Shown here piece after piece: positions 53,794 through 63,054 of a stretch of 64,000 nt of DNA (positions within the stretch are counted from its first letter, which is position 1; every line of letters starts with the position of its first letter). The notes beneath the pieces are model-generated. The model did not search any database, was not told the DNA's origin, and saw only the letters and a program-made list of their open reading frames with translations. The DNA comes from Ga0077530 sp035565975 (GTDB taxonomy: Bacteria; Pseudomonadota; Alphaproteobacteria; Rhizobiales; Hyphomicrobiaceae), in contig DATMRT010000096.1 of the NCBI GenBank assembly GCA_035565975.1, positions 1 to 64,000 on the forward strand, in the 5' to 3' direction. The translations under genes and the position numbers were made by a program.

Positions 53794-54009
53794 TCCAGTC
53801 GCTCTGCTAGGCGGCGGCAGTACTTAACTCTGACATTCTAGCGCCTGCTGCCGAAGCGCGAAGTCGACTTCATCCATAGTTTGGAAATGCCGGTGCGATG
53901 ATCACGCTCGAGCACCAGGCATCGTCCCCCAAGATACGGTCGACGCTTGCGGTTGGACAGCGGGTGTCAACCACACGTGAACGCACGTCAGACGCCGTGA
54001 ACGGCCAGA

Positions 54010-55527
54010 CTAAGCTGGATTCGCATCAGTCTCGTTCGCGGCATGTGCAAGTGTCGCCGATACCGCGCTGCGCCAGCCCTTATAGCGCCGCGCGCGCTCC
54101 TTCTCCGGCATGGCGGGGAGAAAGCTGCGGTCGAGCTGCCATGTTTTCTGGAAGCCCGCCCGGTCGGGTAGGACGCCCGCTTTGTGTCCGGCGAGCCAGG
54201 CAGCACCAAGCGCTGTCGTCTCGAGCATGGTCGGGCGATCGACGCGCGCCGCGAGCACGTCGGCGAGGAACTGCATGGTCCAGTCGCTCGCGACCATGCC
54301 GCCATCAACGCGCAAGACGACGTCGGCGCACGCAGGCCAGTCGCCGCGCATGGCTTCGAGCAGGTCGCGCGTCTGGTAGCAGACGGATTCGAGCGCGGCG
54401 CGGGCTAGCTCTGCCGGTCCCGTCGCGCGCGTCAGGCCGAAGAGCGCACCACGCGCGCGCGGCTCCCAGTGCGGTGCGCCGAGGCCGACGAAACCCGGCA
54501 CCATGTACACATCCTGCTCGGCATCGGCGGCGGCAGCCATCGGCCCCGTCTCGGCGGCGGATTTCAGGACTTTAAGACCGTCGCGCAACCACTGCACGGC
54601 GGCGCCGGCAACAAAGATCGAGCCTTCGAGCGCATAGGCCGTCTCGCCGTCGAGGCGGAAGCCGATGGTGGAGAGGAGACGGTTCTTCGAGCGCACCAGC
54701 TCGGCGCCGGTATTGAGCACGGCGAAGCAACCCGTCCCGTATGTGGATTTCATCATGCCGGGGGTGAAGCAGCCTTGACCGATCAGCGCCGACTGCTGGT
54801 CGCCGGCGACGCCGCGGATCGGGATGGCAGCGCCGAGCAGTGCGGCGTCGGTCGTGCCGAAATCGTCGGCGCACTCGCGCACGTCGGGGAGCATGGCGCG
54901 CGGCACGCGGAACAGGCGGCAGAGATCATCATCCCAGCCATTCCGTCGAATATCGAAGAGCGACGTGCGCGAGGCATTGGTGGCGTCCGTTACGTGGACC
55001 TTGCCGCCGGTCAATCGCCAGATGAGGAAACTGTCGACGGTCCCGGCGAGAAGGTGACCCGCCTCAGCAGCCGCGCGCGCGCCTTCCACATGGTCGAGAA
55101 GCCAGGCGATCTTCGTCGCTGAGAAGTAAGGATCGAGCACGAGGCCGGTGCGCTCGCTGACCATGGCCTCGATGCCGTCGGCCTTGAGGCGCGCACAGAC
55201 GTCCGCCGTGCGCCGGTCCTGCCAGACAATGGCCTTGTGGATGGCCTTGCCGGTGCGCCGGTCCCAGACGACGGTCGTCTCGCGCTGGTTGGTGATGCCG
55301 ATCGCGGCGACGCGCGTGGCGGCGACATCCGCCTTCTTCAGGGCGGCGCGCGCGGTATCGATGGTGCCGCGCCAGATGTCTTCGGCATCGTGCTCGACCC
55401 AGCCCGAGGCGGGATAGTGCTGCGGCAGCTCTTCCTGCCCGAGACCGATCACCTTGAGCGCGCGATCGAACAGCAAGGCGCGGCTCGAGGTCGTGCCCTG
55501 GTCCAGGGCGAGGATGGTCTCGGTCAT
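54010..55527 (-). CDS. glpK: Glycerol kinase
   Basis: A 505-residue FGGY-family kinase making glycerol 3-phosphate. Diagnostic blocks are ILALDQGTTSSRALLFDRAL, IGITNQRETTVVWDRRTGKA, the GVAGDQQSALIGQGCF ATP-binding region, and VDGGMVASDWTMQFLADVLA near the C-terminus. The length is exact. It lies alone, about 130 bases downstream of the gcrA terminator on the same strand, with no glpF or glpD adjacent. Confidence 0.96.
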   Translation of the reverse strand: MTETILALDQGTTSSRALLFDRALKVIGLGQEELPQHYPASGWVEHDAEDIWRGTIDTARAALKKADVAATRVAAIGITNQRETTVVWDRRTGKAIHKAIVWQDRRTADVCARLKADGIEAMVSERTGLVLDPYFSATKIAWLLDHVEGARAAAEAGHLLAGTVDSFLIWRLTGGKVHVTDATNASRTSLFDIRRNGWDDDLCRLFRVPRAMLPDVRECADDFGTTDAALLGAAIPIRGVAGDQQSALIGQGCFTPGMMKSTYGTGCFAVLNTGAELVRSKNRLLSTIGFRLDGETAYALEGSIFVAGAAVQWLRDGLKVLKSAAETGPMAAAADAEQDVYMVPGFVGLGAPHWEPRARGALFGLTRATGPAELARAALESVCYQTRDLLEAMRGDWPACADVVLRVDGGMVASDWTMQFLADVLAARVDRPTMLETTALGAAWLAGHKAGVLPDRAGFQKTWQLDRSFLPAMPEKERARRYKGWRSAVSATLAHAANETDANPA

Positions 55528-55585
55528 GGATGATCTCCGAATTGATCACCGCGGCTCGGATGTCGGGCGAGCGGTTCCCGGCCGC

Positions 55586-55622
55586 AAAAGAAAAACCGCA
55601 GCCGATACAGTGCGGCTGCGGT
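55586..55622 (-). terminator. Rho-independent terminator after gcrA
   Basis: A ten-base perfect stem (ACCGCAGCCG with CGGCTGCGGT, eight-base loop) is followed on the minus strand by TTTTTCTTTT. It lies 35 bases after the gcrA stop and upstream of glpK, so it separates the two transcription units. Confidence 0.88.
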
Positions 55623-55656
55623 TCCGTTTGTTCAAGCCTATCGCCTCAGTGCCGGC

Positions 55657-56211
55657 TCAGGTGCCGGCCGGCTCCTTGGCCGATGGCAGCGCCGCCGGAA
55701 TGGCCGGCACGCCGACCTCGCGGTCGCGCCGGCGCGGCTGCGGTGGCTGGTAGGCCCGTCGCGCGTGGTGCTCGCAGTAAGGAAGGCCCGTCACCTTGTT
55801 GCGGCCACAGAAATGGAAGTCGGCCTGCTGCGGGTCGCCGATGGGCCAGCGGCACATGCCCTCGGTGAGCTGCTGGAGCGTCTTGCGCTCGGCGAGCGGG
55901 ATCTCGATCTCTTCGACCACCGGCACCGAGCCGTGCGAGAGATCGGACTCCAACATCTGGCGGAAGGCGGTATTGCCGACGGGCGACACGCGTTGGCGCT
56001 GAACGGCGCGCCGCGGCTGCGCCTGGCGCAGGCGAAGGCGGCTGCTGTTGGTACGGTTGCTCGAAGCCCGTGTGGCGAGGCCGAGGCGGTGCACCTTTCC
56101 GATGACCGCATTGCGGGTCACTTCGCCGAGCTGGGCGGCGATCTGGCTTGCGCTCAGTCCGTCGGCCCAGAGCTTCTTGAGCTGCTCGACCCTTTCATCG
56201 TTCCAGACCAT
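55657..56211 (-). CDS. gcrA: Cell-cycle regulator GcrA
   Basis: A 184-residue GcrA, an alphaproteobacterial sigma-70 cofactor that acts at CcrM-methylated promoters. The N-terminal helix-turn-helix begins VWNDERVEQLKKLWADGLSA and continues SQIAAQLGEVTRNAVIGKVH. The linker is Arg/Gln-rich, and the C-terminal RNA-polymerase-binding part shows EGMCRWPIGDPQQADFHFCG and LPYCEHHARRAYQP. The ATG at 56211 begins the conserved MVWNDE; a longer frame to 56244 has no homology. It is followed by a strong terminator. Confidence 0.94.
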   Translation of the reverse strand: MVWNDERVEQLKKLWADGLSASQIAAQLGEVTRNAVIGKVHRLGLATRASSNRTNSSRLRLRQAQPRRAVQRQRVSPVGNTAFRQMLESDLSHGSVPVVEEIEIPLAERKTLQQLTEGMCRWPIGDPQQADFHFCGRNKVTGLPYCEHHARRAYQPPQPRRRDREVGVPAIPAALPSAKEPAGT

Positions 56212-56854
56212 AACTGTCTTTTCTCCTGCGCAGAATCGCAGCAAGGTGCCGTCGTGCAGGCACGCGATGCCACATCAGCCCTGGCGGACTCCGGGCGGCA
56301 GACGGACGCGAACGCGTACGGCGCCACGGAAAACCTGGGCGGTTACGAACTCGGGAACTTGGGGAACGCTCTACGGGCGATGCCCTCCGGAACTCCGGGA
56401 AACTCGGGCATCCACGCTACTGACAGGCGCCGCGATACGCTGGCGCTCCGTCCGGCACACGGGTTGGCTGCATTCCTGCCCAACATCTCGTGCCGATCGA
56501 GGGTAAGGCTACAACAGCTATGCCGGCTCCCTCAAGCGCGCTGGTGCAGCACAATGGCCATTGACAACAGTGCGTGACATGCCCGCCACAAATCGAATCA
56601 CGTTCTCTGTATGTGCCCGGAAAACTCTAACTCTGCGCTTCCGACATCGATCTGTAGGTGCTCAAGCCTGCGGCGATCGGCTCGAGCCCGCACACACCCG
56701 CAGGCGTATACTGAACCCCTGGCACTCTCGCCTTGACAGTGCCAGAAATGACGCCTAACTCCGCAGCAAATCAAGGATACCGCCGCGGGGCCTGTCGCTC
56801 ACTCAGTCGCGAGTGTGCGCTGCTCACGAATTGCGGCGGTGTGGAGGGAATTGG
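56212..56854. other. Long divergent intergenic region between gcrA and the Gld-type operon
   Basis: These 643 bases contain no convincing gene. They hold the gcrA promoter, two GANTC sites (about 56287 and 56587) that chance could explain, and the inverted repeat at 56719. Confidence 0.4.
56719..56745. promoter_or_regulatory. Eight-base inverted repeat upstream of the Gld-type ABC operon
   Basis: CTGGCACT and AGTGCCAG are perfect inverted arms separated by 11 bases (CTCGCCTTGAC). The spacing of about two helical turns between half-site centres suits a dimeric regulator. It lies about 110 bases before the ATPase start. The regulator is not known. Confidence 0.4.
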
Positions 56855-57817
56855 ATGGCAGTACTCGTGGAGGCGGATCGCCTCAGGAAGTCATTCGGGC
56901 CGATCCTGGCTGTCGAGGACATCTCGCTCAAGGTCGAAAAAGGCGAGGTGCTCGGTTTCCTCGGCCCCAACGGTGCCGGCAAATCAACCACTATGAAGAT
57001 GTTGACCGGCTTTCTCGAGCCGGACGCGGGGCGGGCCCGCATCTGCGGAATCAACGTCGCCGAACGCCCCAAGGAAGCCAAGTCCAGGCTCGGATATCTG
57101 CCGGAAGGGGCGCCGGCCTATGGCGACATGTCGCCTCGTTCGTTCCTGAACTTCATTGCCGAGGTGCGTGGCTTCGATGGCGCGAGCAAGGTCGCGCATG
57201 TGGATGTCGCGATCGCGCGCACGGGGCTCGAAGGCGTCGAGACGCAGCGCATCGAAACGCTCTCCAAGGGCTACAAGCGCCGCGTCGGTCTCGCGCAGGC
57301 CATTCTGCATGATCCCGAAGTGCTGATCATGGACGAGCCGACCGACGGTCTCGATCCCAACCAGAAGCATCACGTGCGCAGCCTGATCACCGAGATGGCC
57401 AAGGACAAGGCCATCATCGTCTCGACGCACATCCTCGAAGAGGTCGAAGCCGTCTGCACGCGGGCTGTCGTCATCGATCACGGTCGCATCGTCGCTGATG
57501 GTACGGCGGAAGCCCTCCAGCGCCGGATGCCGTATCATAATGCCGTCGCGATCCGGATCGCCGTCAGTGAGGCCGATCGCGTGGCTGGGGCGCTCGCTGC
57601 GCTCGCCGGTGTCGCCAAGGTCGAGCGCGTCGCTGCCATGAACGGCCACATCAGGCTGCGGGCGTTGCCGAAACCCGGCGCGACCATCGCGGCAGACGTC
57701 GGTGCGCTGCTGCGCGACCAGTCGATCGTCGTCGAAGAGCTTCTCATCGAGCGCGGTAAGCTTGACGACGTCTTCCGCGAGATCACGACGAGCAGCGAGG
57801 GCGGCCGTCATGCGTAA
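56855..57817 (+). CDS. ABC transporter ATPase (GldA-like)
   Basis: A 320-residue ATPase with Walker A FLGPNGAGKSTTMKMLTGFL, a signature variant LSKGYKRRVGLAQAIL, Walker B VLIMDEPTDGLDPNQ and an H-loop THILEEVEAV. The C-terminal 90 residues form an additional domain seen in Gld-type ATPases. The ATG at 56855 follows GGAGGG. It opens a four-gene operon with the permease, a GldG-like protein and a DUF4340 protein, a set found widely outside gliding bacteria. Confidence 0.9.
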   Translation: MAVLVEADRLRKSFGPILAVEDISLKVEKGEVLGFLGPNGAGKSTTMKMLTGFLEPDAGRARICGINVAERPKEAKSRLGYLPEGAPAYGDMSPRSFLNFIAEVRGFDGASKVAHVDVAIARTGLEGVETQRIETLSKGYKRRVGLAQAILHDPEVLIMDEPTDGLDPNQKHHVRSLITEMAKDKAIIVSTHILEEVEAVCTRAVVIDHGRIVADGTAEALQRRMPYHNAVAIRIAVSEADRVAGALAALAGVAKVERVAAMNGHIRLRALPKPGATIAADVGALLRDQSIVVEELLIERGKLDDVFREITTSSEGGRHA

Positions 57818-58544
57818 TATCTGGATCATCACCAAGCGTGAGCTCGGCGCCTACTTCGGCACGCCGCTCGCGTACATCTTCGTCGTCATCTTCGTCGCGC
57901 TGACCGGGGCGTTCGCCTTCTTCATCGGCAACTTCTTCGAGCGCGGTCAGGCCGATCTTCAACCCTTCTTCGCCTATCACCCGTGGCTCTACCTGCTGCT
58001 CGTGCCGGCGATCGCCATGCGGCTCTGGGCCGAGGAGCGCAAGGCAGGCACCATCGAGCTCCTGATGACGCTGCCGATCTCGGCAACCGAGGCCATCGTC
58101 GGCAAGTTCCTCGCCGCTTGGATCTTCATCGGCATCGCCCTCTTGCTCACGTTCCCGATGTGGATCACGGTGAACATTCTCGGCAATCCCGACAATGGCG
58201 TGATCCTCGCGAGTTATATCGGCAGCTTCCTGATGGCGGGCGCCTTCCTCGCGATCGGGTCGTGCGTGTCGGCGCTGACCAAGAACCAGGTGATTGCCTT
58301 CATCGTCGCCGCGACGATCTGCTTTCTCATGGTCATGAGCGGCCTGCAGCTCGTGCTCGGCTTCTTCCGGAGCTGGGCGCCGTCGTTCATCGTCGATGCG
58401 ATCGCCTCGATGAGCTTCCTCAATCACTTCGAGCTGATCAGCCGCGGTGTCATCACATTGCCGAGCCTGTTCTTCTACTTCTCCATCATCGTCCTCTTCC
58501 TGTTCGCCAACGTCGTGGTGGTCGAACAGCGCAAGGCAGCCTGA
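57810..58544 (+). CDS. ABC transporter permease (GldF-like)
   Basis: A 244-residue membrane protein with six spans. It opens with IWIITKRELGAYFGTPLAYI, then has MRLWAEERKAGTIELLMTLP, a signature of ABC-2 type permeases, and finishes with SLFFYFSIIVLFLFANVVVV. The start overlaps the ATPase stop by eight bases, indicating coupling. It forms the transmembrane part with the ATPase. Confidence 0.9.
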   Translation: MRNIWIITKRELGAYFGTPLAYIFVVIFVALTGAFAFFIGNFFERGQADLQPFFAYHPWLYLLLVPAIAMRLWAEERKAGTIELLMTLPISATEAIVGKFLAAWIFIGIALLLTFPMWITVNILGNPDNGVILASYIGSFLMAGAFLAIGSCVSALTKNQVIAFIVAATICFLMVMSGLQLVLGFFRSWAPSFIVDAIASMSFLNHFELISRGVITLPSLFFYFSIIVLFLFANVVVVEQRKAA

Positions 58545-58557
58545 GGGAGACCGCACC

Positions 58558-60651
58558 ATGGCCATTCAATCCCCCAAGCCGTCGGCCTTCGCTTCTGCCA
58601 TGCAGACGATTTCGGGACGGCTCCTGCTGCTGCCCGGCGAGTTCGTGCGCTATGCGGCCCGGCTCGATCGCGCGACCCTCGCCTGGGGCGCGCTGGTTCT
58701 CGCCGTCCTGCTCGCGCTCTCGGCGAACCTGATCGTCGGCGCCATCGCCAAGAACGCCAAGGCCGATCTCACGGCCGACCGATTGTTCACGATCTCGGAC
58801 GGTACCAAGCATGTCCTTCAGCGCATCGAGGAGCCGATCAGCGTCCGGCTCTACTATTCTCGTAAGCTTGGCGAGGTGGCACCGCTTTTCGGCAAGCACT
58901 TCGAGCGCGTGAAGGCGCTGCTTGAGCAGTATCGTGACCTCTCGGGCGGCAAGGTGCAGCTCACCGTGCTGGAGCCCGAGCCCTTCTCGGACGCCGAGGA
59001 CCGGGCGGTGGCCGGCGGCCTGCGCGGCATTCGCCTCAATCAGGATGGTGAGACCGGCTATTTCGGCCTCGTCGCCTCGAATACGACCGACAATGATGCG
59101 GCGATCGAGCTGTTCGCGCCCGATCGCGAGCGCTTTCTCGAATACGATCTGACCAAGCTGATCTACGGGCTAGCCAATCCCAAGAAGCGCGTCATCGGCC
59201 TCATGGCGAGCATTCCCGTTGATGGCGGCACGATGAACCCGATGCAGCCCATGCGGCAGCCCGCGCCGCCATGGACGATCATGGACCAGATCCGCGATTT
59301 CTTCGAGGTCCGCTCGCTCGAGCAGACGATCACCGAGATCCCTGCCGACATCGATGTGCTGATGCTCGCGCAGCCGACGAGCCTCACCAAGGAAGCCGTC
59401 TACGCCATCGACCAGTACGTGCTGCGCGGCGGCCGTGTCCTCGCTTTCATCGATCCTGTTTCGGAAACGACGCCGCCGACGCAACAGATGGGTATGCCGA
59501 TCCCTCCGATGCCGCCGTCGGGCGACATTCTCAACCTGCTCAAGGCCTGGGGCGTCTCGATCGATACGGAGAAGCTCGCCGGTGATCCGAGCATGGCGCG
59601 GCGCGTCCAGTTCGGCGGCGGGCCGGCCGGCCGGCCGGTCGTGACCGACTATCTGGCGTGGCTCGAGGTGGACGCGGCACACATCAACCAGGCTGATCCG
59701 CTGGCAGCCGGCATCGAGCGCCTCAATCTCGCCTCGGCCGGCTTCTTCACGAAGGTCGAGGGAGCGACGACCAACGTGCAGCCGATCCTTCAGACGTCGC
59801 CGGCGGCTGGCGAGATGGGGGCTACGAGCCTGCGCATGATGCCGGATCCGCTCGCGCTCGCGCGTGAGTTCAAGAGTGGCGGCAAGCCGCTGATACTCGC
59901 GGCGCGCATTACGGGCGAGGCCAAATCCGCCTTCCCGGATGGACGGCCCAAACCCGAGCCGGCCAAGGGCGACGAGAAGTCTGCTGGCGACAAACCGGGC
60001 GACAAGCCTGCGGCCGATGCTCAGAAGGACAAGGCGGCAGCGGCCGCGAAGTCCGAGACGGTCGTCCCGCACTTCGCGAGCGGGCCCGTGAACGTGATCG
60101 TGATTGCCGACAGCGATCTGCTGCACGATCAGTTCTGGGTGAGCATCCAGGAGCTGCTGGGGCAGCGCCTCGCGATACCTCAGGCGCACAATGCGGCATT
60201 CGTGATCAATGCACTCGAGAACCTTTCCGGCGGCGAAGCGCTCGCCACATTGCGCGGGCGCGGCGTCAATGACCGGCCTTTCGAGCGGGTGGCCAACATC
60301 CGTCGCGACGCCGAGCGGCGTTATCGTGAGAAGGAGCAGGCGCTCAATGCCAAGCTCAAGGATCTCCAGGGCAAGCTGCAGCAGATGGAGACCAAGAGCG
60401 GCGAAGGCGGCCAGATCCTCCTTTCCGACAAGGACCGCCAGACGATCGAGGGCTTCCGTAACGAGATGCTCGACGTGAGGCGCCAGCTTCGCACCGTGCA
60501 GGCGGACCTGCGGCGAGACATCGACAATCTCGATGGCTGGCTCAAGTTCTTCAACATTGCGGCCGTACCGCTGCTGATCGGCATTGGCGGGATCGCCGTC
60601 GGGCTGTCGCGCCGTCGTCGTCAGGCGCCCGGCAGCGAGAGGAGGGGTTGA
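58558..60651 (+). CDS. GldG-like ABC-associated periplasmic protein
   Basis: A 697-residue protein with an N-terminal span near residues 40-60 (LAWGALVLAVLLALSANLIV), a long periplasmic part and a C-terminal span (FNIAAVPLLIGIGGIAVGLS). The mid part contains a GldG-type domain: ISVRLYYSRKLGEVAPLFGK, LLEQYRDLSGGKVQLTVLEP, IYGLANPKKRVIGLMASIPV and LRGGRVLAFIDPVSE. A Lys/Asp/Ala-rich low-complexity insert follows (KGDEKSAGDKPGDKPAADAQ), then a coiled coil. It probably couples the ABC transporter to an envelope target. It is the third gene of the operon. Confidence 0.88.
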   Translation: MAIQSPKPSAFASAMQTISGRLLLLPGEFVRYAARLDRATLAWGALVLAVLLALSANLIVGAIAKNAKADLTADRLFTISDGTKHVLQRIEEPISVRLYYSRKLGEVAPLFGKHFERVKALLEQYRDLSGGKVQLTVLEPEPFSDAEDRAVAGGLRGIRLNQDGETGYFGLVASNTTDNDAAIELFAPDRERFLEYDLTKLIYGLANPKKRVIGLMASIPVDGGTMNPMQPMRQPAPPWTIMDQIRDFFEVRSLEQTITEIPADIDVLMLAQPTSLTKEAVYAIDQYVLRGGRVLAFIDPVSETTPPTQQMGMPIPPMPPSGDILNLLKAWGVSIDTEKLAGDPSMARRVQFGGGPAGRPVVTDYLAWLEVDAAHINQADPLAAGIERLNLASAGFFTKVEGATTNVQPILQTSPAAGEMGATSLRMMPDPLALAREFKSGGKPLILAARITGEAKSAFPDGRPKPEPAKGDEKSAGDKPGDKPAADAQKDKAAAAAKSETVVPHFASGPVNVIVIADSDLLHDQFWVSIQELLGQRLAIPQAHNAAFVINALENLSGGEALATLRGRGVNDRPFERVANIRRDAERRYREKEQALNAKLKDLQGKLQQMETKSGEGGQILLSDKDRQTIEGFRNEMLDVRRQLRTVQADLRRDIDNLDGWLKFFNIAAVPLLIGIGGIAVGLSRRRRQAPGSERRG

Positions 60652-60655
60652 GGCT

Positions 60656-61729
60656 ATGATCAAGCCGCAGCAATTCGTAATCCTCGGCGCGGTAACGATC
60701 GTGGCACTCGTCACTGCCGCCATGCTCCATGCGTCCTCGACGCAGCGGGCGCCCGGCAGCGTGGAAGGCCGTCCGATGCTGCCGGAGCTGCGCCGCCAGG
60801 CCAATGGCCTCTCGGGCATCGAGCTCACCAAGCGTGGCAAGACGCTCACCTTCGTGCGGAACGGCGAGCATTGGAGCATCAAGGAACGCGCGGGCTATCC
60901 TGTAGAGAGTGACAAGGTTCGCGCGCTCCTCGTCCAGTTGACGAATGCCGAGCTCGCGGAGCCGAAGACGGCATCGAAGGATCGCTGGCCGCTGCTCGAT
61001 CTCGAGGATCCCGCGGCTGCCGAAGCCAAGTCGAGCCTCGTGCGCCTGCTCGACGCCGGCGGCAAGCCGATTGCCGAGCTTGTCATCGGCAAGCAGCGGA
61101 TGAACGCCTTCGGCGCGGGCCGCCACGGCATTTACGTCCGCCGTCCGAACGAGACGCAGACGTGGCTTGCCAGCGGCGAACCCAAGGTGACGCTCGACGT
61201 CAAGGACTGGGTCGATCCGGCGATCCTCAAGATGGATACGGAAAAGCTCAAGCGCGTGTCCGTCGCGCATTCGAAGGAAGTGCCGATCGTCGTCGAGCGC
61301 GAAGGTGAGGCCGGCAAAGGCGGCAAGTTCGCACTCAAGACCATTCCCGAGGGTATGAAGGTCAAGCAGAGCGCCGGCGTCGAGCAGATCGCGCTGAGCC
61401 TCGGCTCGATCGAGCTCGACGATGTGCGCAAGCTCGATGCTACACCGGCGGGCGACGACGTCAGCACGATCACGGCAGAAAGCAGCGACGGCCTGACGGT
61501 GACATTCCGTTTGCGCCGCGAGGGCAAGGAAGGCGATCCTTGGCTGTCATTCACGGCAGCAGGGGATGGCGAAGCCAAGAAAACAGCCGACGCCATTAAC
61601 GTCAAGGCCGCTGGGTGGGAGTACAAGATCCCCAAGTGGAAGGCCGACCAGATCGGCAAGCGCGCCGTCGATATTTTCGAGACGAGTTCGGATGGCGCAA
61701 AACCCCAGCAGGGAGCCGCGGGGCAGTAG
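60656..61729 (+). CDS. DUF4340-domain protein of the Gld-type operon
   Basis: A 357-residue protein with one N-terminal span (QFVILGAVTIVALVTAAML) and a periplasmic DUF4340 region, with LRRQANGLSGIELTKRGKTL, KERAGYPVESDKVRALLVQL and the GRHGIYVRRPNETQTWLASG blocks. It begins four bases after the GldG-like stop. DUF4340 proteins routinely accompany this ABC system and may be its periplasmic partner; their biochemical role is not established. Confidence 0.88.
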   Translation: MIKPQQFVILGAVTIVALVTAAMLHASSTQRAPGSVEGRPMLPELRRQANGLSGIELTKRGKTLTFVRNGEHWSIKERAGYPVESDKVRALLVQLTNAELAEPKTASKDRWPLLDLEDPAAAEAKSSLVRLLDAGGKPIAELVIGKQRMNAFGAGRHGIYVRRPNETQTWLASGEPKVTLDVKDWVDPAILKMDTEKLKRVSVAHSKEVPIVVEREGEAGKGGKFALKTIPEGMKVKQSAGVEQIALSLGSIELDDVRKLDATPAGDDVSTITAESSDGLTVTFRLRREGKEGDPWLSFTAAGDGEAKKTADAINVKAAGWEYKIPKWKADQIGKRAVDIFETSSDGAKPQQGAAGQ

Positions 61730-61745
61730 CCGCGTCGCATGAGAG

Positions 61746-62408
61746 ATGAGCACGGCCGCTGCCTCCCGCCGACTGCTGCCCGGCGCCGGTTTCGGCACGC
61801 TCGCTGCGCACCTGCCTCCCGACAGCGGTGACACGGCCATCGGTCTGCTCGGCGGCTCGTTCAATCCGGCGCACGAGGCGCACGTCGAGATCAGCGAGAC
61901 GGCAATCCGTCGCCTCGGCCTCTCGCGCGTGTGGTGGCTTGTGACGCCCGGCAACCCGCTGAAAGCAGGTACGGCAACGCCGCTCGACGATCGGATTGCA
62001 GCGGCGCGCCGCCTCGTCGGGTCGCGGCGCATCACCGTCACCGGGTTCGAGCGCGCGCTCGGCGATCCCTATACGATTGCGACGCTTTCGTTCCTGCGCC
62101 GTCGGCGGCCGCGGTCGCGCTTCGTGTGGCTGATGGGTGCCGACTGCCTCGCCGAGTTTCACCGCTGGCGACAGTGGCGCGAAATCATGTCGCTTATGCC
62201 CATCGCGGTCGTCGATCGGCCCGGGTGGCGCTTCAAGGCCCTTTCTTCCATTGCGGCAACAAGCTTCGCGAGTGCGCGCCTGCCCGAGCGAGATGCGGCC
62301 GAACTTGCGGCGCTCATGCCTCCCGCCTGGGTGTTTCTGACGGCGCCGCTCTCCGATATTTCTTCAACAGCTATTCGAAGCGGAAATGGTCCGCGGCGTG
62401 CGGGCTGA
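61746..62408 (+). CDS. nadD: Nicotinate-nucleotide adenylyltransferase
   Basis: A 220-residue NadD of NAD biosynthesis. The nucleotidyltransferase motif is IGLLGGSFNPAHEAHVEISE (with the GxFNPxHxxH pattern), followed by WWLVTPGNPLK and a C-terminal ISSTAIRSG motif. In Hyphomicrobiales nadD is often followed by rsfS, but here an SGNH hydrolase gene comes next, 29 bases on. Confidence 0.93.
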   Translation: MSTAAASRRLLPGAGFGTLAAHLPPDSGDTAIGLLGGSFNPAHEAHVEISETAIRRLGLSRVWWLVTPGNPLKAGTATPLDDRIAAARRLVGSRRITVTGFERALGDPYTIATLSFLRRRRPRSRFVWLMGADCLAEFHRWRQWREIMSLMPIAVVDRPGWRFKALSSIAATSFASARLPERDAAELAALMPPAWVFLTAPLSDISSTAIRSGNGPRRAG

Positions 62409-62437
62409 GGCAAGCGTATTTCGATTTGGAGGCCGCA

Positions 62438-62962
62438 ATGTTTCGCGTCGTTTCATTCGCCTTGCTCATTTGCACAATGATCGGTTCGGCCGTTGAGGCG
62501 GCCGAGGTCGTCGCCCTCGGCGCAAGCAATACCTATGGCCGCGGCCGTGGAAGCACGCCCGATGGCGTAAATCCGGGACAGGCCTATCCGGCTCAGCTCG
62601 AGCGGATGCTGCAGTCTCAAGGATGCCGCGTTCGCGTCCTCAATGCCGGCATTGCGGGGAATACCACGGGCCAGATGCTGGCGCGCCTCGGCGGCGTGCT
62701 GGCTAAGGATACGCGCGTGCTGATCCTGCAGCCCGGTGGCAACGATCGGCGTGCAGGGCGCGGCGGGGATCGTGCAGGGAATATCGCTGAGATCAGGCGG
62801 CGCGCGGCCGCGCGCGGTATCAAGGTCGTCATGCTGGATAGCCTCGGGAAGATCGCGGGCGCCCACCGCCTGCCCGATGGACAGCATTTCAGCGCGAAGG
62901 GCCACGCTCTTTTCGCTGCGCATCTGGCGCCGCGTGTGAAGTCCGCCGGCGCCTGCCGCTGA
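62438..62962 (+). CDS. Exported SGNH/GDSL hydrolase
   Basis: A 174-residue secreted hydrolase. The signal peptide is MFRVVSFALLICTMIGSAVE to EAAEV. The block I serine lies in VVALGASNTYGRGRGS (GASNTYG in place of GDSL). Block II-like glycine is in NAGIAGNTTG, block III has PGGNDRR with Asn, and block V is LPDGQHFSAKGHALF with the catalytic Asp-His. It is small, like TesA/arylesterases. GGAGG precedes the ATG. It may deacylate lipids or glycans; the substrate is unknown. Confidence 0.87.
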   Translation: MFRVVSFALLICTMIGSAVEAAEVVALGASNTYGRGRGSTPDGVNPGQAYPAQLERMLQSQGCRVRVLNAGIAGNTTGQMLARLGGVLAKDTRVLILQPGGNDRRAGRGGDRAGNIAEIRRRAAARGIKVVMLDSLGKIAGAHRLPDGQHFSAKGHALFAAHLAPRVKSAGACR

Positions 62963-62997
62963 TCCAGTTCTTAATGAACCCTGACTGGCAGGCTTCC

Positions 62998-63015
62998 TGC
63001 ATGGGCTGCCATGCA
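62998..63015 (+). terminator. Hairpin after the SGNH hydrolase gene
   Basis: TGCATGG-GCTG-CCATGCA is a perfect seven-base stem 36 bases after the stop, followed by TTCACGCTTTCTT. The T-rich run is interrupted, so termination is only likely. Confidence 0.4.
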
Positions 63016-63054
63016 TTCACGCTTTCTTAATGCGTCTGAAGGCTTGGCAACGGC

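Noticed and set aside
56287..56591. GANTC methylation sites as evidence of CcrM/GcrA autoregulation
   Set aside because: Two GANTC sites in 640 bases is near chance expectation, and none is placed in a recognised promoter.
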